Source of the DNA: Streptomyces cinnabarinus
Lineage (GTDB): Bacteria > Actinomycetota > Actinomycetes > Streptomycetales > Streptomycetaceae
Direction: 5' to 3'
NCBI RefSeq assembly: GCF_027270315.1
Contig: NZ_CP114413.1
Span: forward strand, 5,890,001-5,954,000
Length of the DNA stretch: 64,000 nt
Shown here: in pieces, positions 24,975 to 34,013 of the stretch
Layout of the letters: every line of letters begins with the position of its first letter
How positions within the stretch are numbered: the first letter of the stretch is position 1
Notes under the pieces: model-generated
The model's input: the letters and a program-made list of their open reading frames with translations, nothing else
The model's database searches: none
Told to the model about the DNA's origin: nothing
Translations under genes and position numbers: made by a program

Positions 24975-26663
24975 ATGGCCAGGGAATTCCAACGCGGCCA
25001 CAAGGCCAAGATCAGTGACCTCACCGCGGGTACGGATCTGTACGTAGGTGTGCAGATCGCCGGCCCCGGACTGACCTTCGACATCAGCTGCTTCGGTCTC
25101 GACGCCGACGAACGGCTCTCGGACGACCGTTACTTCGTCTTCTTCAACCAGCCGAAGTCCCCCGAGGAGTCCATCCAGCTCCTGGGCACCCAGGCCGGTG
25201 ACACGGAGTCCTTCCGGGTCACGCTGGACCGGATCCCGCAGCAGATCCAGAAGCTGTCGTTCACCGCGACGATCGACGGCGCCGGGCAGATGTCGCAGGT
25301 CGGCCCCGGATACATCCGTATCGTGGCCGGCGGCGAGGAAGTCGCGCGGTACGCGTTCAACGGCTCGGAGTTCACCACCGAGCGTGCCGTCATGCTGGGC
25401 GACTTCTACCTGAAGGACGTCTGGCGGTTCGCCGCGGTCGGACAGGGCTTCGACGGCGGACTCGACGCGCTGCTGAAGAACTTCGGCGGCGAGGTCATGG
25501 AGGAGGAGGCGCCCGCCGCGGCTCCGCAGCAGCCGCAGACCGGCGCTGCACCCGGTTTCGCGCCCCCGCCCCAGGCCGCCGCGCCGCCCGCGTTCGGCGC
25601 CCCGGCGCCCGCTCCGGCCGCCCCCGCGCCCGCCCCGGCTCCGGCGCCCGCCCCCCAGGGCTTCGCGCCGCCCCCGGCACCCGCGCCGTCGGTGCACGCG
25701 CAGCCGACCATCATCGCGCCCATGACGCCGCCGGCCGGAACCCAGGTTCCCCCGCCGGCCCCCGCGCCCGCGCCCTACGGGCAGCCGCCCCAGCCGCAGC
25801 AGCCGTACGGCCAGCCCCCGGCGGCCCCCGGCGCGCCGCTGCCCCCGGGCTACGGCCAGCCGCAGGCACCGCACGCCCCCACCCCGCCTCCGGGCTACGG
25901 GCAGCCGACCCCGCCCCCCGGTTACGGCCAGCAGCCGGCGTACGGCCAGGTCCCGGGGCAGCCCGCCGCCCCGTACGGCGCGCCGCAGGGCGCTGCCCAG
26001 GGCCCGGGTGTGGCCGCCGCGCTGGAGCAGTTCCGCGAGACGCCCACCGGGCAGCGCTGGACGCAGCAGAACAAGAAGATGGTCCGCGTCGACCTCGGCA
26101 TCGGCGGCCAGCCGGTGCTGGCCCGCCAGGGCAGCATGGTGCTCTACCAGGGCAAGGTCGATTTCAGCTACAAGGGCGCCGGCTTCGCCGGCCGGGTCGT
26201 CGGCAACGCCACCGGCCAGGAGATGCAGCTGATGCGCTGCACCGGCCAGGGCCAGGTGTTCCTCGCCGAGAACAACACGATGGTGCACCCCATCGAGCTC
26301 CAGGGCGACGGCATCTGCGTCTCCGCCGAGAACGTCCTCGCCTTCGACGAAGGCCTCCAGTACGAGGTCCGTCGCATCGAGGGACACGGCATCCCCGGTG
26401 GCGCGCTGTTCACGATGCAGTTCACCGGCACCGGCACGATCGTCGTGAAGACGCACGGCACGCCCGTGGTCCTCCCGGTCACGCCCACGACGTTCGCCGA
26501 CGCCAACGCCGTGATCGCCTGGTCGTCCGCCGCCCAGGTGGTCGTCTCCAGCCAGGTGCGGATGCGCCGCAACGCCTACCCGGGCGACACCGGGGAGAGC
26601 GTCAACCTCCAGTTCCGGGCCGCTCCCGGCAATTTCATCGTCGTCCAGCCGTACGAGATCTGA
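24975..26663 (+). CDS. TerD-AIM24 fusion protein with Pro-rich linker
   Basis: A 562-aa protein from ATG 24975. Residues ~1-180 form a TerD domain (tellurium-resistance/stress family; calcium-binding acidic loops, FDISCFGLDADERLSDDRYFVFF, GGLDALLKNFGG). ~180-340 is a Pro/Ala/Gln-rich linker with repeated GYGQP units. ~345-562 is an AIM24 (TspB/mitochondrial biogenesis-like) beta-barrel domain (WTQQNKKMVRVDLG, LARQGSMVLYQG, MQLMRCTGQGQVFLAE). TerD proteins act in envelope and metal stress; AIM24 proteins are secreted-like or membrane-associated beta proteins of unclear role. It heads an operon of three AIM24 proteins (gaps 11 and 17 bp). The linker suggests a flexible tether between a membrane complex and a ligand. 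Confidence 0.9.
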   Translation: MAREFQRGHKAKISDLTAGTDLYVGVQIAGPGLTFDISCFGLDADERLSDDRYFVFFNQPKSPEESIQLLGTQAGDTESFRVTLDRIPQQIQKLSFTATIDGAGQMSQVGPGYIRIVAGGEEVARYAFNGSEFTTERAVMLGDFYLKDVWRFAAVGQGFDGGLDALLKNFGGEVMEEEAPAAAPQQPQTGAAPGFAPPPQAAAPPAFGAPAPAPAAPAPAPAPAPAPQGFAPPPAPAPSVHAQPTIIAPMTPPAGTQVPPPAPAPAPYGQPPQPQQPYGQPPAAPGAPLPPGYGQPQAPHAPTPPPGYGQPTPPPGYGQQPAYGQVPGQPAAPYGAPQGAAQGPGVAAALEQFRETPTGQRWTQQNKKMVRVDLGIGGQPVLARQGSMVLYQGKVDFSYKGAGFAGRVVGNATGQEMQLMRCTGQGQVFLAENNTMVHPIELQGDGICVSAENVLAFDEGLQYEVRRIEGHGIPGGALFTMQFTGTGTIVVKTHGTPVVLPVTPTTFADANAVIAWSSAAQVVVSSQVRMRRNAYPGDTGESVNLQFRAAPGNFIVVQPYEI

Positions 26664-26674
26664 GGGAGCCCGTC

Positions 26675-27355
26675 ATGAACCAGCCGCTCGCGGGCTACGC
26701 TCCCGCACCCGTCACGGCCCGGATGGAGAACCACGGCAACCACATGCTGAAGGTGGCCCTCCAGACCGGGAACGACCTCCTCGCGCGCGTGGGGTCGATG
26801 GTCGCCTACGAAGGGTTCGTGCAGTACGAGCCCAACCCGCCCGCCGTGCGCCAGATCGCCAAGGACTGGATGACCGGCGAGGGCGCGCCCCTGATGAAGT
26901 GCTCCGGGGACGGACTGCTCTACCTCGCCGACTACGGCGCGAACGTCGTCGTGATCAACCTCAACGGCGACGGGATCTCCGTCAACGCCACCAACCTGCT
27001 CGCCTTCGACGCGCACCTCACGTGGGGCGTCGAGCGGGTGAAGGGCCTGGCGAAGTTCGCCGGACAGGGCCTGTGGAACACCAAGATCTCCGGGCAGGGC
27101 TGGGTCGCGCTGACCTCCCGGGGCAAGCCGATCGTCGTCGACTGCGGCGGTGGTGAGAACGAGACGTACGTCGACCCCGACGCGCTCGTCGCCTGGTCCC
27201 CGAACCTCAAGGTGAAGGGCAAGCGCAGCTTCAAGGCGCAGTCGCTCATCGGCCGGGGCAGCGGCGAGGCCTACCAGATGGCCTTCTCCGGCCAGGGCAT
27301 CGTCGTCGTCCAGCCCAGCGAGGACAGCACCGACCGCCTCCGGGTCCGGGGCTGA
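26675..27355 (+). CDS. AIM24-family protein
   Basis: A 226-aa single AIM24 domain protein from ATG 26675 (GAGGGAG ribosome site). It shows the family pattern LLARVGSMVAYEGFVQYEP, LMKCSGDGLLYLADYGANV, ISVNATNLLAF and FSGQGIVVVQPSE. Paralogous to the C-terminal half of the upstream TerD-AIM24 fusion and to the following gene. Placed 11 bp after the fusion, so it is surely co-transcribed. Biochemical function unknown. Confidence 0.9.
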   Translation: MNQPLAGYAPAPVTARMENHGNHMLKVALQTGNDLLARVGSMVAYEGFVQYEPNPPAVRQIAKDWMTGEGAPLMKCSGDGLLYLADYGANVVVINLNGDGISVNATNLLAFDAHLTWGVERVKGLAKFAGQGLWNTKISGQGWVALTSRGKPIVVDCGGGENETYVDPDALVAWSPNLKVKGKRSFKAQSLIGRGSGEAYQMAFSGQGIVVVQPSEDSTDRLRVRG

Positions 27356-27372
27356 GGGGGAGCCAGAACGCC

Positions 27373-28128
27373 ATGCAGAGTCCGCTTTTCGCCTACAACG
27401 ACCAGCAGACCCAGGACCGCTGGAGCCTGCAGAACAAGCAGATGCTCCGGCTCACCCTGGAGGGCCACGACGACATCCTCGCCCGCAAGGGCACGATGGT
27501 CGCCTACCAGGGCCTCGTCGAGTTCGATGCCGAGTACCAGAGCAACGGCCAGGGACGCGCGCGTGCCCACACCGGCGAGGGCCTGGACCTGATGCGCTGC
27601 CACGGGCAGGGCACGGTCTACCTCGCCAACCTCAAGCAGCACATCCACCTGATGGACGTGGACCAGGAGGGGCTGACCGTCGACAGCAGCTATGTGCTGG
27701 CGATGGACTCCTCGCTGCACCACGAGGTCATCGCCGTGGACAGCCTCTACGGCATCTCCGGGTCCGGGAAGTACCAGCTGAACATCACCGGCCGCGGCAA
27801 GGTCGCCCTGATGACCTCCGGCATGCCGCTGATGATGCAGGTCACACCGGACAAGTACGTCAACTGCGACGCCGACGCGATCGTCGCCTGGTCCACCGGT
27901 CTGCGGGTGCAGATGCAGGCCCAGACGCACTCCTCCGGGGTGTGGCGGCGCCGCGGCAACACCGGTGAGGGCTGGGAGCTCAGCTTCATGGGCAGCGGCT
28001 ACGCGCTGGTGCAGCCCAGCGAGCTGCTGCCGCCGCAGAGCGCCCAGATCGGCTCGGGCCTCGCCGCGCAGTACGGCATGGGCCAGCAGGGCGTCCGCGC
28101 CCAGAACCAGGGCAACGTCTGGAGCTGA
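27373..28128 (+). CDS. AIM24-family protein
   Basis: A 251-aa AIM24 protein from ATG 27373 (GAGGGGGAG ribosome site), the third member of the operon. It has DDILARKGTMVAYQGLVEF, LMRCHGQGTVYLANLKQH, DSSYVLAMDSSLHHEV and MGSGYALVQPSE. A C-terminal Gln/Gly/Asn-rich tail is extra. Three tandem paralogs suggest a hetero-oligomer. The operon ends at the hairpin 28142-28176. Confidence 0.9.
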   Translation: MQSPLFAYNDQQTQDRWSLQNKQMLRLTLEGHDDILARKGTMVAYQGLVEFDAEYQSNGQGRARAHTGEGLDLMRCHGQGTVYLANLKQHIHLMDVDQEGLTVDSSYVLAMDSSLHHEVIAVDSLYGISGSGKYQLNITGRGKVALMTSGMPLMMQVTPDKYVNCDADAIVAWSTGLRVQMQAQTHSSGVWRRRGNTGEGWELSFMGSGYALVQPSELLPPQSAQIGSGLAAQYGMGQQGVRAQNQGNVWS

Positions 28129-28141
28129 CGTAAGCACACAG

Positions 28142-28176
28142 GTAAGGGGCGACCGTCCATGGCGGTCGCCCCTTAC
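28142..28176. terminator. Hairpin terminator between AIM24 operon and converging Nudix gene
   Basis: Arms 28142-28155 and 28163-28176 (14 bp, GTAAGGGGCGACCG and complement) with a 7-nt loop, between converging genes. Confidence 0.8.
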
Positions 28177-28180
28177 CCGT

Positions 28181-28696
28181 TCACAGCCGCGCGCGGGTCG
28201 CCGCCAGCAGGCGTACGACGGATTCGTCGGCCACGTCCGCCACCTCGTCGTAGGAGAACCAGCGCAGGTCCAGGGACTCCTCGCTGATGGCCTCCAGGGC
28301 GCCGGGCGGGGCGACGGCGGCGTACTGGACGTCCAGGTGCCAGGCGCACGGCGTGAGGTGGCGGTCCAGCCGGACCGGGCCGCCGGGCAGCAGGGTCAGG
28401 TCCTCGATGCCGGACTCCTCGGTGCCCTCGCGCAGGGCGGCCGCCGCCAGCGTCTCGTCCACCGGCTCGCAGTGGCCGCCCATCTGGAGCCACATCCGCA
28501 GCTTCCTGTGCAGGGTCAGCAGCACCTGCCCGCGCGAGGGGTCGATCACCAGGGCGCTCGCCGTGAGGTGCCCCGTCTCGCAGGCCTTCCACATGCCGTC
28601 CGGACGCGCCGCGAGATGGTCGAGATAGACCTGGCGCAGCTCGGCCTCGTCCTCGTACCCCTTGAGCACCAGGACCGCGTCGTCGTGCAGACTCAC
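28181..28696 (-). CDS. Nudix hydrolase
   Basis: A 171-aa protein from GTG 28696 (VSLHDDAVLVL), which overlaps the stop of the DUF2342 gene by GTGA, indicating coupling. The Nudix box is present in a slightly shifted form: GGHCEPVDETLAAAALREGTEES. Substrate not predictable; the family cleaves nucleoside diphosphates linked to another moiety. It is last in the operon, ending beside the shared terminator. Confidence 0.88.
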   Translation of the reverse strand: MSLHDDAVLVLKGYEDEAELRQVYLDHLAARPDGMWKACETGHLTASALVIDPSRGQVLLTLHRKLRMWLQMGGHCEPVDETLAAAALREGTEESGIEDLTLLPGGPVRLDRHLTPCAWHLDVQYAAVAPPGALEAISEESLDLRWFSYDEVADVADESVVRLLAATRARL

Positions 28697-30129
28697 TCGC
28701 TGTCGTCGTCCTTCTCGGTGTCCTTGGTCAGGTCCGGCTTCCCCGCGGAGCCGCCGGCCGCCTCGCCGAGCATCTTGTCCAGCTCGGAGAAGTCCAGCTG
28801 CTCGCGGTGGACGAAGCCGTCCGGGTCGTCCAGGTCGGTCGCCGTCGGCAGCATGTCCGGGTGGGCCCACAGCGCGTCACGGCCGTCGACACCGCGCGCG
28901 TCCGTGAGCGAGGCCCACAGGCGCGAGGCGTCCCGCAGCCGGCGCGGGCGCAGCTCCAGACCGATCAGCGTGGCGAACGTCTGCTCGGCCGGGCCGCCCG
29001 AGGCGCGACGGCGGCGCAGGGTCTCGCGCAGCGCGTCCGCGGACGACAGCCGCGGCTTCGCGGCCGCGTGCACCACCGCGTCGACCCAGCCCTCGACCAG
29101 CGCCAGAGCCGTCTCCAGACGGGCCAGGGCGGTCTTCTGCTCGGGCGTGTCCTCCGGCTGGAACATGCCCTGCTGAAGGGCGTCCTGAAGCTGCTCGGGG
29201 TTCTGCGGGTCGAACTGGCCGACCACGTCCTCCAGCTTGGCGGTGTCGACCTTGATCCCGCGCGCGTACCCGTCGACCGCGCCGAACAGGTGCGAGCGCA
29301 GCCACGGGACGTGCGCGAAGAGGCGCTGGTGGGCGGCCTCGCGCAGGGCGAGATACAGCCGCACCTCCTCCTTCGGCACGCCGAGGTCCTTGCCGAACGC
29401 CTCGATGTTCACCGGCAGCAGCGCGGCCTTGCCGACCGGGCCGAGCGGCAGACCGATGTCGGTGGAGCCGACGACCTCGCCCGCGAGCACGCCGACGGCC
29501 TGCCCGATCTGCGTGCCGAACATGGCGCCGCCCATGGAGCGCATCATGCCGATCAGCGGGCCGGCCATGGCCTGCATCTCCTCCGGCAGGACGTCACCCA
29601 TGGCGGTGCCGACGCGCTCGGCGACCGGGTCCACGAGCTCCTTCCAGGCCGGCAGGGTCGCCTCGACCCACTCCGCGCGGGACCAGGCCACCGCGGAACC
29701 GGCGCCGGACGGCAGCGACGTCGCGTCGTCGAGCCACAGGTCCGCCAGGCGGACGGCCTCCTCGACGGCGGTGCGCTCGGCGGGGCCGACGCTCGCGTCC
29801 TTGGTGCCGTCCGAGGTGCCCTGGGAGACTGTCTGGCGGGCGATCTGCTTGGCCATGTCCCAGTTCACCGGGCCGCCCTCGTACGAGAGCATCTGGCCGA
29901 GCTGCTGGAATGCGGCGCCCAGGTCGGTGGGGTTCAACGAACCGAACATGGCAGCGAACGGGTTGTCCGCGCCGGGGCCGCCAAAGCCACCGGCACCGGG
30001 CAGCCCGCCGAATCCGAACGGGTTGGCCGGTCCCTGACCACCACCGCTCTGCTGGTCCTTCTTCTTGCCCTCGTCGCCGTCGTCCGGCTCCTCCGGCGGA
30101 AGGCCGAATCCGAATGGGGTGTCACTCAC
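28693..30129 (-). CDS. DUF2342/zinc-dependent-metalloprotease-like actinobacterial protein
   Basis: A 478-aa protein from GTG 30129 with GAGGA five bases upstream. The N-terminus is a Gly/Pro/Phe-rich flexible stretch (GFGLPPEE..., PFGFGGLPGAGG). The core is the actinobacterial DUF2342 family, often labelled zinc-dependent metalloprotease or F420-biosynthesis-associated. The family HExxH-like position reads REAAHQRLF (~262-270), so the first His is Arg. Other conserved blocks are present (PLIGMMRSMGGAMFGTQIGQAVG, GRIKV-type helices). Protease activity is therefore uncertain. A Nudix gene is coupled downstream; an SDR gene diverges upstream. Confidence 0.8.
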   Translation of the reverse strand: MSDTPFGFGLPPEEPDDGDEGKKKDQQSGGGQGPANPFGFGGLPGAGGFGGPGADNPFAAMFGSLNPTDLGAAFQQLGQMLSYEGGPVNWDMAKQIARQTVSQGTSDGTKDASVGPAERTAVEEAVRLADLWLDDATSLPSGAGSAVAWSRAEWVEATLPAWKELVDPVAERVGTAMGDVLPEEMQAMAGPLIGMMRSMGGAMFGTQIGQAVGVLAGEVVGSTDIGLPLGPVGKAALLPVNIEAFGKDLGVPKEEVRLYLALREAAHQRLFAHVPWLRSHLFGAVDGYARGIKVDTAKLEDVVGQFDPQNPEQLQDALQQGMFQPEDTPEQKTALARLETALALVEGWVDAVVHAAAKPRLSSADALRETLRRRRASGGPAEQTFATLIGLELRPRRLRDASRLWASLTDARGVDGRDALWAHPDMLPTATDLDDPDGFVHREQLDFSELDKMLGEAAGGSAGKPDLTKDTEKDDDSE

Positions 30130-30322
30130 GGGATTCCTCGGCTGGTAAGGCCGCCGGTCTTTCTCCGACGGCGCGACTGCCCGATAACACCACCCAGCGT
30201 AGACACCACGGGCGGTTGGGGCCTCGGTGCTTCGCCGACTCTCGGCCTGCGGCAGGATGGATGCCACCTGGTACGTACGCGTCACTCGCGTCCGTACTGA
30301 AGACAACCGCTGGAGACGCCCG

Positions 30323-31435
30323 GTGAGTTCCCCTGATCCGCAGGTTCGCGCAGCGCGAAACCAGTCAACCAGTCCCGCCGCGCGCGGGCCCGTCGTGGCG
30401 GTCACCGGTGCCGCGTCCGGCGTAGGCGCCCTGCTCACCGAGCGGCTCGCCGCGTCGGAGCAGATCAAGCAGGTCATCGCCATCGACGAGCGGCGGGGCG
30501 AGTGCGCGGACGCGCAGTGGCACATCCTGGACGTCCGCGATCCCGCCATCGCGGAGAAGCTGCGGGGCGCCGACGCGGTGGTGCATCTCGCGCTCGACCT
30601 CGATCTGGAGACCGACGGCGCCGCCCGGACGGCCTACAACGTCCGGGGGACGCAGACCGTACTGACGGCCGCGGCGGCCGCGGGCGTGCACCGGGTCGTG
30701 CTGTGCACGTCCTCGATGGTCTACGGCGCGCTGCCCGACAACGAGCTGCCGCTGTCGGAGGACGCGGAGCTGCGGGCCACGGCTGAGGCGACCGGGGTGG
30801 GGGACCTGCTGGAGATCGAGCGCCTCGCGCGGCGCGCCCCGCGGGCGCATCCTGGGCTGAATGTGACCGTGGTGCGGCCGGCGGTGCTCGTGGGAGGCAC
30901 GGACACCGCGCTGACCAGGTACTTCGAGTCACCCCGGCTGCTTGTCGTGGCGGGGTCGCGGCCGGCCTGGCAGTTCTGTCATGTCGAGGATCTGTGCAGC
31001 GCTCTGGAGTACGCCGTCCTGGAGAAGGTCGAAGGTGAGCTGGCCGTCGGGTGTGACGGGTGGCTGGAGCAGGAGGAGGTCGAGGAGCTCAGCGGGATCC
31101 GGCGGATGGAGCTGCCGTCCGCGGTCGCGCTGGGGGCGGCGGCTCGGTTGCACCGGATCGGGCTGACGCCTTCGCCGGCCGGGGATCTCGCGTACACGAT
31201 GTACCCCTGGGTGGTGAGCGGGAGCCGGCTGCATGACGCGGGGTGGCGGCCGCAGTGGACGAACGAGGAGGTGCTGGCCGAGCTGCTGGAGGAGGTGGCC
31301 GGGCGGCACACGGTCGCCGGGCGGCGGCTGGGGCGGAAGGACGCGACGGCTGCGGGGGCCGCGGGGGCGACGGTGGCGTTGCTGGGTGCGGCGGCCGTGG
31401 TGCGGCGGGCCCGGAAGGCGCGGCGGCGGATCTGA
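30323..31435 (+). CDS. NAD-dependent epimerase/SDR-family protein, atypical
   Basis: A 370-aa extended SDR from GTG 30323 (TGGAG nine bases upstream). The nucleotide-binding motif is VTGAASGVGALL, followed by the acidic IDERRG. The catalytic region reads TSSMVYGALPDN and lacks the usual YxxxK lysine. A C-terminal hydrophobic segment with a basic tail (AAGATVALLGAAAVVRRARKARRRI) looks like a membrane anchor. Likely binds NAD(P) and a sugar or lipid substrate near the membrane; catalytic competence is uncertain. Diverges from the DUF2342 gene. Confidence 0.8.
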   Translation: MSSPDPQVRAARNQSTSPAARGPVVAVTGAASGVGALLTERLAASEQIKQVIAIDERRGECADAQWHILDVRDPAIAEKLRGADAVVHLALDLDLETDGAARTAYNVRGTQTVLTAAAAAGVHRVVLCTSSMVYGALPDNELPLSEDAELRATAEATGVGDLLEIERLARRAPRAHPGLNVTVVRPAVLVGGTDTALTRYFESPRLLVVAGSRPAWQFCHVEDLCSALEYAVLEKVEGELAVGCDGWLEQEEVEELSGIRRMELPSAVALGAAARLHRIGLTPSPAGDLAYTMYPWVVSGSRLHDAGWRPQWTNEEVLAELLEEVAGRHTVAGRRLGRKDATAAGAAGATVALLGAAAVVRRARKARRRI

Positions 31436-31546
31436 TCGGGGCGGGTTCGGGCCGAGGGCCCCTGTAGAAGCCTCCAAAGCCGTACGCGTGTGTGCCGGGT
31501 GATTTCGGTGTTCCCCGGGTTCCTTCGGGTGGGGCACGATGGGGGT

Positions 31547-32008
31547 ATGGCACCCATGAACGACCATCCCGGTGAGCAGGCCGCGCAGGATCCGATCAAG
31601 TTGATCTCCATTCGGGAGACCGCGCTCTCCCTGGACGAGGTCTTCCGGGCCGTCGGGGACGAGGCCGCCGGGGGGACCGCCCTGTTCGTGGGGACCGTGC
31701 GGAACCACGACGGGGGTGCCGACGTCGACGAGCTCGGGTACTCCTGCCATCCCAGTGCCGAGGCCGAGATGCGGCGGATCGCCGAGAAGGTCGTCGCGGA
31801 GTTTCCGGTCAGGGCGCTCGCCGCCGTGCACCGGGTCGGGGATCTCGGCGTCGGGGATCTCGCCGTTGTCGTCGCCGTGTCCTGCCCCCATCGCGGGGAA
31901 GCCTTCGAGGCCTGCCGCAAGCTGATCGACGATCTCAAGCACGAGGTGCCGATCTGGAAGCACCAGAAGTTCTCCGACGGCACCGAGGAGTGGGTCGGCG
32001 CCTGCTGA
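31547..32008 (+). CDS. moaE: Molybdopterin synthase catalytic subunit MoaE
   Basis: A 153-aa protein from ATG 31547 (second ATG at 31556 also possible). Family motifs: ALFVGTVRNHDGG, LGYSCHPSAEAEM, VHRVGDLGVGD and KLIDDLKHEVPIWKHQKFSDG, including the active lysine. MoaE converts cyclic pyranopterin monophosphate to molybdopterin with MoaD thiocarboxylate, the carrier activated by MoeZ-type enzymes such as the one at the window start. No moaD is next to it; it appears monocistronic. Confidence 0.95.
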   Translation: MAPMNDHPGEQAAQDPIKLISIRETALSLDEVFRAVGDEAAGGTALFVGTVRNHDGGADVDELGYSCHPSAEAEMRRIAEKVVAEFPVRALAAVHRVGDLGVGDLAVVVAVSCPHRGEAFEACRKLIDDLKHEVPIWKHQKFSDGTEEWVGAC

Positions 32009-32134
32009 GCCGGACCGGGTACCCCCACCCCCCTCCGGTTGCGTAACCGCACCCCTGGCGTGAGCGTTGTCAGTGCTGATGGTTAATCTGCTGATCAGTC
32101 AGTCGCGGTCGCTCATCGGGGTTGGGAGGACGGC

Positions 32135-32293
32135 ATGGCGGCGCTCGCCTGGTTGCTGATTCCGCTTGTCGCGGCGGTCGGCGCCGGTCTGTGGGGCAGT
32201 TGGGCCAACCGGACCCGCAAGGTCCGAAGCGACGGGCCCGAGCTGGACGGATATGCCCGCTTCCGGGCCGCCATGGAGAAGACACGGCCCTGA
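32135..32293 (+). CDS. 52-aa single-helix membrane protein
   Basis: A tiny reading frame from ATG 32135 with GGGAGGA upstream. The N-terminal half is one transmembrane helix (ALAWLLIPLVAAVGAGLWGSW), followed by a short basic/acidic tail. It lies 36 bp before the PDZ-protease gene in the same direction and could be co-transcribed. No family name that I recognise; third-position bias supports coding. Confidence 0.72.
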   Translation: MAALAWLLIPLVAAVGAGLWGSWANRTRKVRSDGPELDGYARFRAAMEKTRP

Positions 32294-32329
32294 CGGGACG
32301 CTGACAGGGGCGTCCCGTACTGTCGTGGC

Positions 32330-33424
32330 ATGCCACGCCGCACCGCGACGATGCTCGCCTCCACCCTGATGCTGATCGCGCTTCTGTGCGCGGGAGTGTT
32401 CATCCCCGTGCCGTACTCGGAGATGTCCCCGGGGCCGACGGTGAACACCCTCGGGGACCACGACGGCGAGCCGGTGCTGCAGATCTCGGGGCGCAAGACG
32501 TACGCCACCAGCGGCAACCTGAACATGACCACGGTCCGGGTGACCAGCGCCGACTACAAGATGAACCTCGTCGAGGCCGTCTACGGCTGGCTCGCGCACG
32601 ACAACAAGGTCGTGCCGCACGAGACGCTCTACCCGGACGGCAAGACCGAGGAGCAGTCGACCCAGGAGAACGCCGAGGAGTTCAGCCAGTCCCAGGAGAG
32701 CGCGAAGGTCGCCGCCCTGGAGGCGCTGGACATCCCCGTGCAGTCCTGGGTGATCGTCTCCACGGTCGTCAAGGACTCCCCGGCCGAGGGCAGGCTGCAC
32801 GCCGGCGATGTGATCAAGGCGGTCGACGGCAAGGCCGTCAAGGAGCCCGCGGACGTCGCCGAACTGGTGACCGAGCACAAGCCCGGCGAGGACGTCGAGT
32901 TCACGATCGTGCCGGCCAAGGAGCAGGCCGCCGCCGAGAAGGAGCAGCGGCCGGCGACGAAGACCCAGAAGGTCACGATCACCACCGCGACCTCCGACGA
33001 CGCCGGGGAGAAGCGGGCCATCGTCGGGATCTCCGCCGGGACCGACCACACCTTCCCGTTCACCATCGACATCAAGCTCGCCGATGTGGGCGGGCCGAGC
33101 GCGGGCCTGATGTTCGCGCTCGGCATCTACGACAAGCTCACCCCGGGCAGCCTGACCGGCGGTGCCTTCGTCGCGGGCACCGGCACCATCGACGACGACG
33201 GCAAGGTCGGCCCCATCGGCGGTGTCGAGATGAAGACGGTCGGCGCCCGCGACAAGGGCGCCCAGTACTTCCTCACCCCGGCCGACAACTGCGCGTCCGC
33301 CGCCAAGGACGTCCCCGAGGGGCTCACCCTCGTCAAGGTCGGCACCATCGACGACGCGCTCGGCGCCCTCAAGGACATCCGCTCCGGCGACACGGCCGAC
33401 CTGCCGAAGTGCAAGGCCGCCTAG
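32330..33424 (+). CDS. PDZ-Lon-type serine protease (YlbL family)
   Basis: A 364-aa protein from ATG 32330. One N-terminal membrane anchor (~8-27), a PDZ domain (~125-210, AGDVIKAVDGKAVKEPAD) and a C-terminal S16 Lon-like protease domain with the catalytic Ser in GGPSAGLMFALG (~254) and the Lys in GGVEMKTVGA (~302). These membrane-anchored Lon-like proteases face the outside and process cell-envelope proteins. Cys in PADNCASA may pair with CKAA at the end. Converges on the PPA1309-type gene with 12 bp between. Confidence 0.93.
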   Translation: MPRRTATMLASTLMLIALLCAGVFIPVPYSEMSPGPTVNTLGDHDGEPVLQISGRKTYATSGNLNMTTVRVTSADYKMNLVEAVYGWLAHDNKVVPHETLYPDGKTEEQSTQENAEEFSQSQESAKVAALEALDIPVQSWVIVSTVVKDSPAEGRLHAGDVIKAVDGKAVKEPADVAELVTEHKPGEDVEFTIVPAKEQAAAEKEQRPATKTQKVTITTATSDDAGEKRAIVGISAGTDHTFPFTIDIKLADVGGPSAGLMFALGIYDKLTPGSLTGGAFVAGTGTIDDDGKVGPIGGVEMKTVGARDKGAQYFLTPADNCASAAKDVPEGLTLVKVGTIDDALGALKDIRSGDTADLPKCKAA

Positions 33425-33436
33425 CAGCCCAGGACC

Positions 33437-33979
33437 TCAGTCCTCGAACGTCGCCGCCAGCGCCTCCGACAGGCCCGGCACCAGGTCCTTGCCCGTGAGG
33501 ACCTCCGTCGGGGTGTCCTTCTCCCGCAGCCGTACGGCCGAGTCACGGGTGCCGTCCCGCAGCACCGCGACGGTCATCCGGACCTCCTGGCGCTCCGGGT
33601 GCCGCGCCACCCACTTCGTCAGCGCGGCCTCGTCCAGACCCTCCGGGACCTGGGCCTCCGCGGACGGCGGCAGCATCAGACGCTCCACGGTCAGCGCGCA
33701 GCCGGTCACCGCGTCGGGCCAGGCGATGGTGCCGAGGAACTCGTCGAGCGGCTTGCCCGTTGGAATCTCGTCCTGCTCGATGGGGGTCAGGCCGGAGGTC
33801 TCCTGTTCGTCCTCCAGTCCGAGCTGGGCGGCGAGGCCGGGTTCCTGGGCCCGCAGCCGTGCGGTGTCGACGAGGGCGAAAAGGCGGGCGGGCTGGTCCC
33901 AGCCGAGGCCGGAGGCGTACTCGTCGATCTCGAGTACGGCCCGGGTGAGCGGGCTCGCCGCCATGGGAGTGTTGGACAT
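33437..33979 (-). CDS. PPA1309-type conserved actinobacterial protein
   Basis: A 180-aa acidic protein from ATG 33979 (MSNTPMAASPL). It matches the actinobacteria-specific family often named PPA1309, with conserved GWDQPARLFALVDT and WPDAVTGCAL blocks. Function unknown; probably cytosolic. It diverges from the UPF0182 gene across ~150 bp. Confidence 0.78.
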   Translation of the reverse strand: MSNTPMAASPLTRAVLEIDEYASGLGWDQPARLFALVDTARLRAQEPGLAAQLGLEDEQETSGLTPIEQDEIPTGKPLDEFLGTIAWPDAVTGCALTVERLMLPPSAEAQVPEGLDEAALTKWVARHPERQEVRMTVAVLRDGTRDSAVRLREKDTPTEVLTGKDLVPGLSEALAATFED

Positions 33980-34013
33980 GGTCACAATCCTGCCTCGTTC
34001 CCGCCCGGAATCG

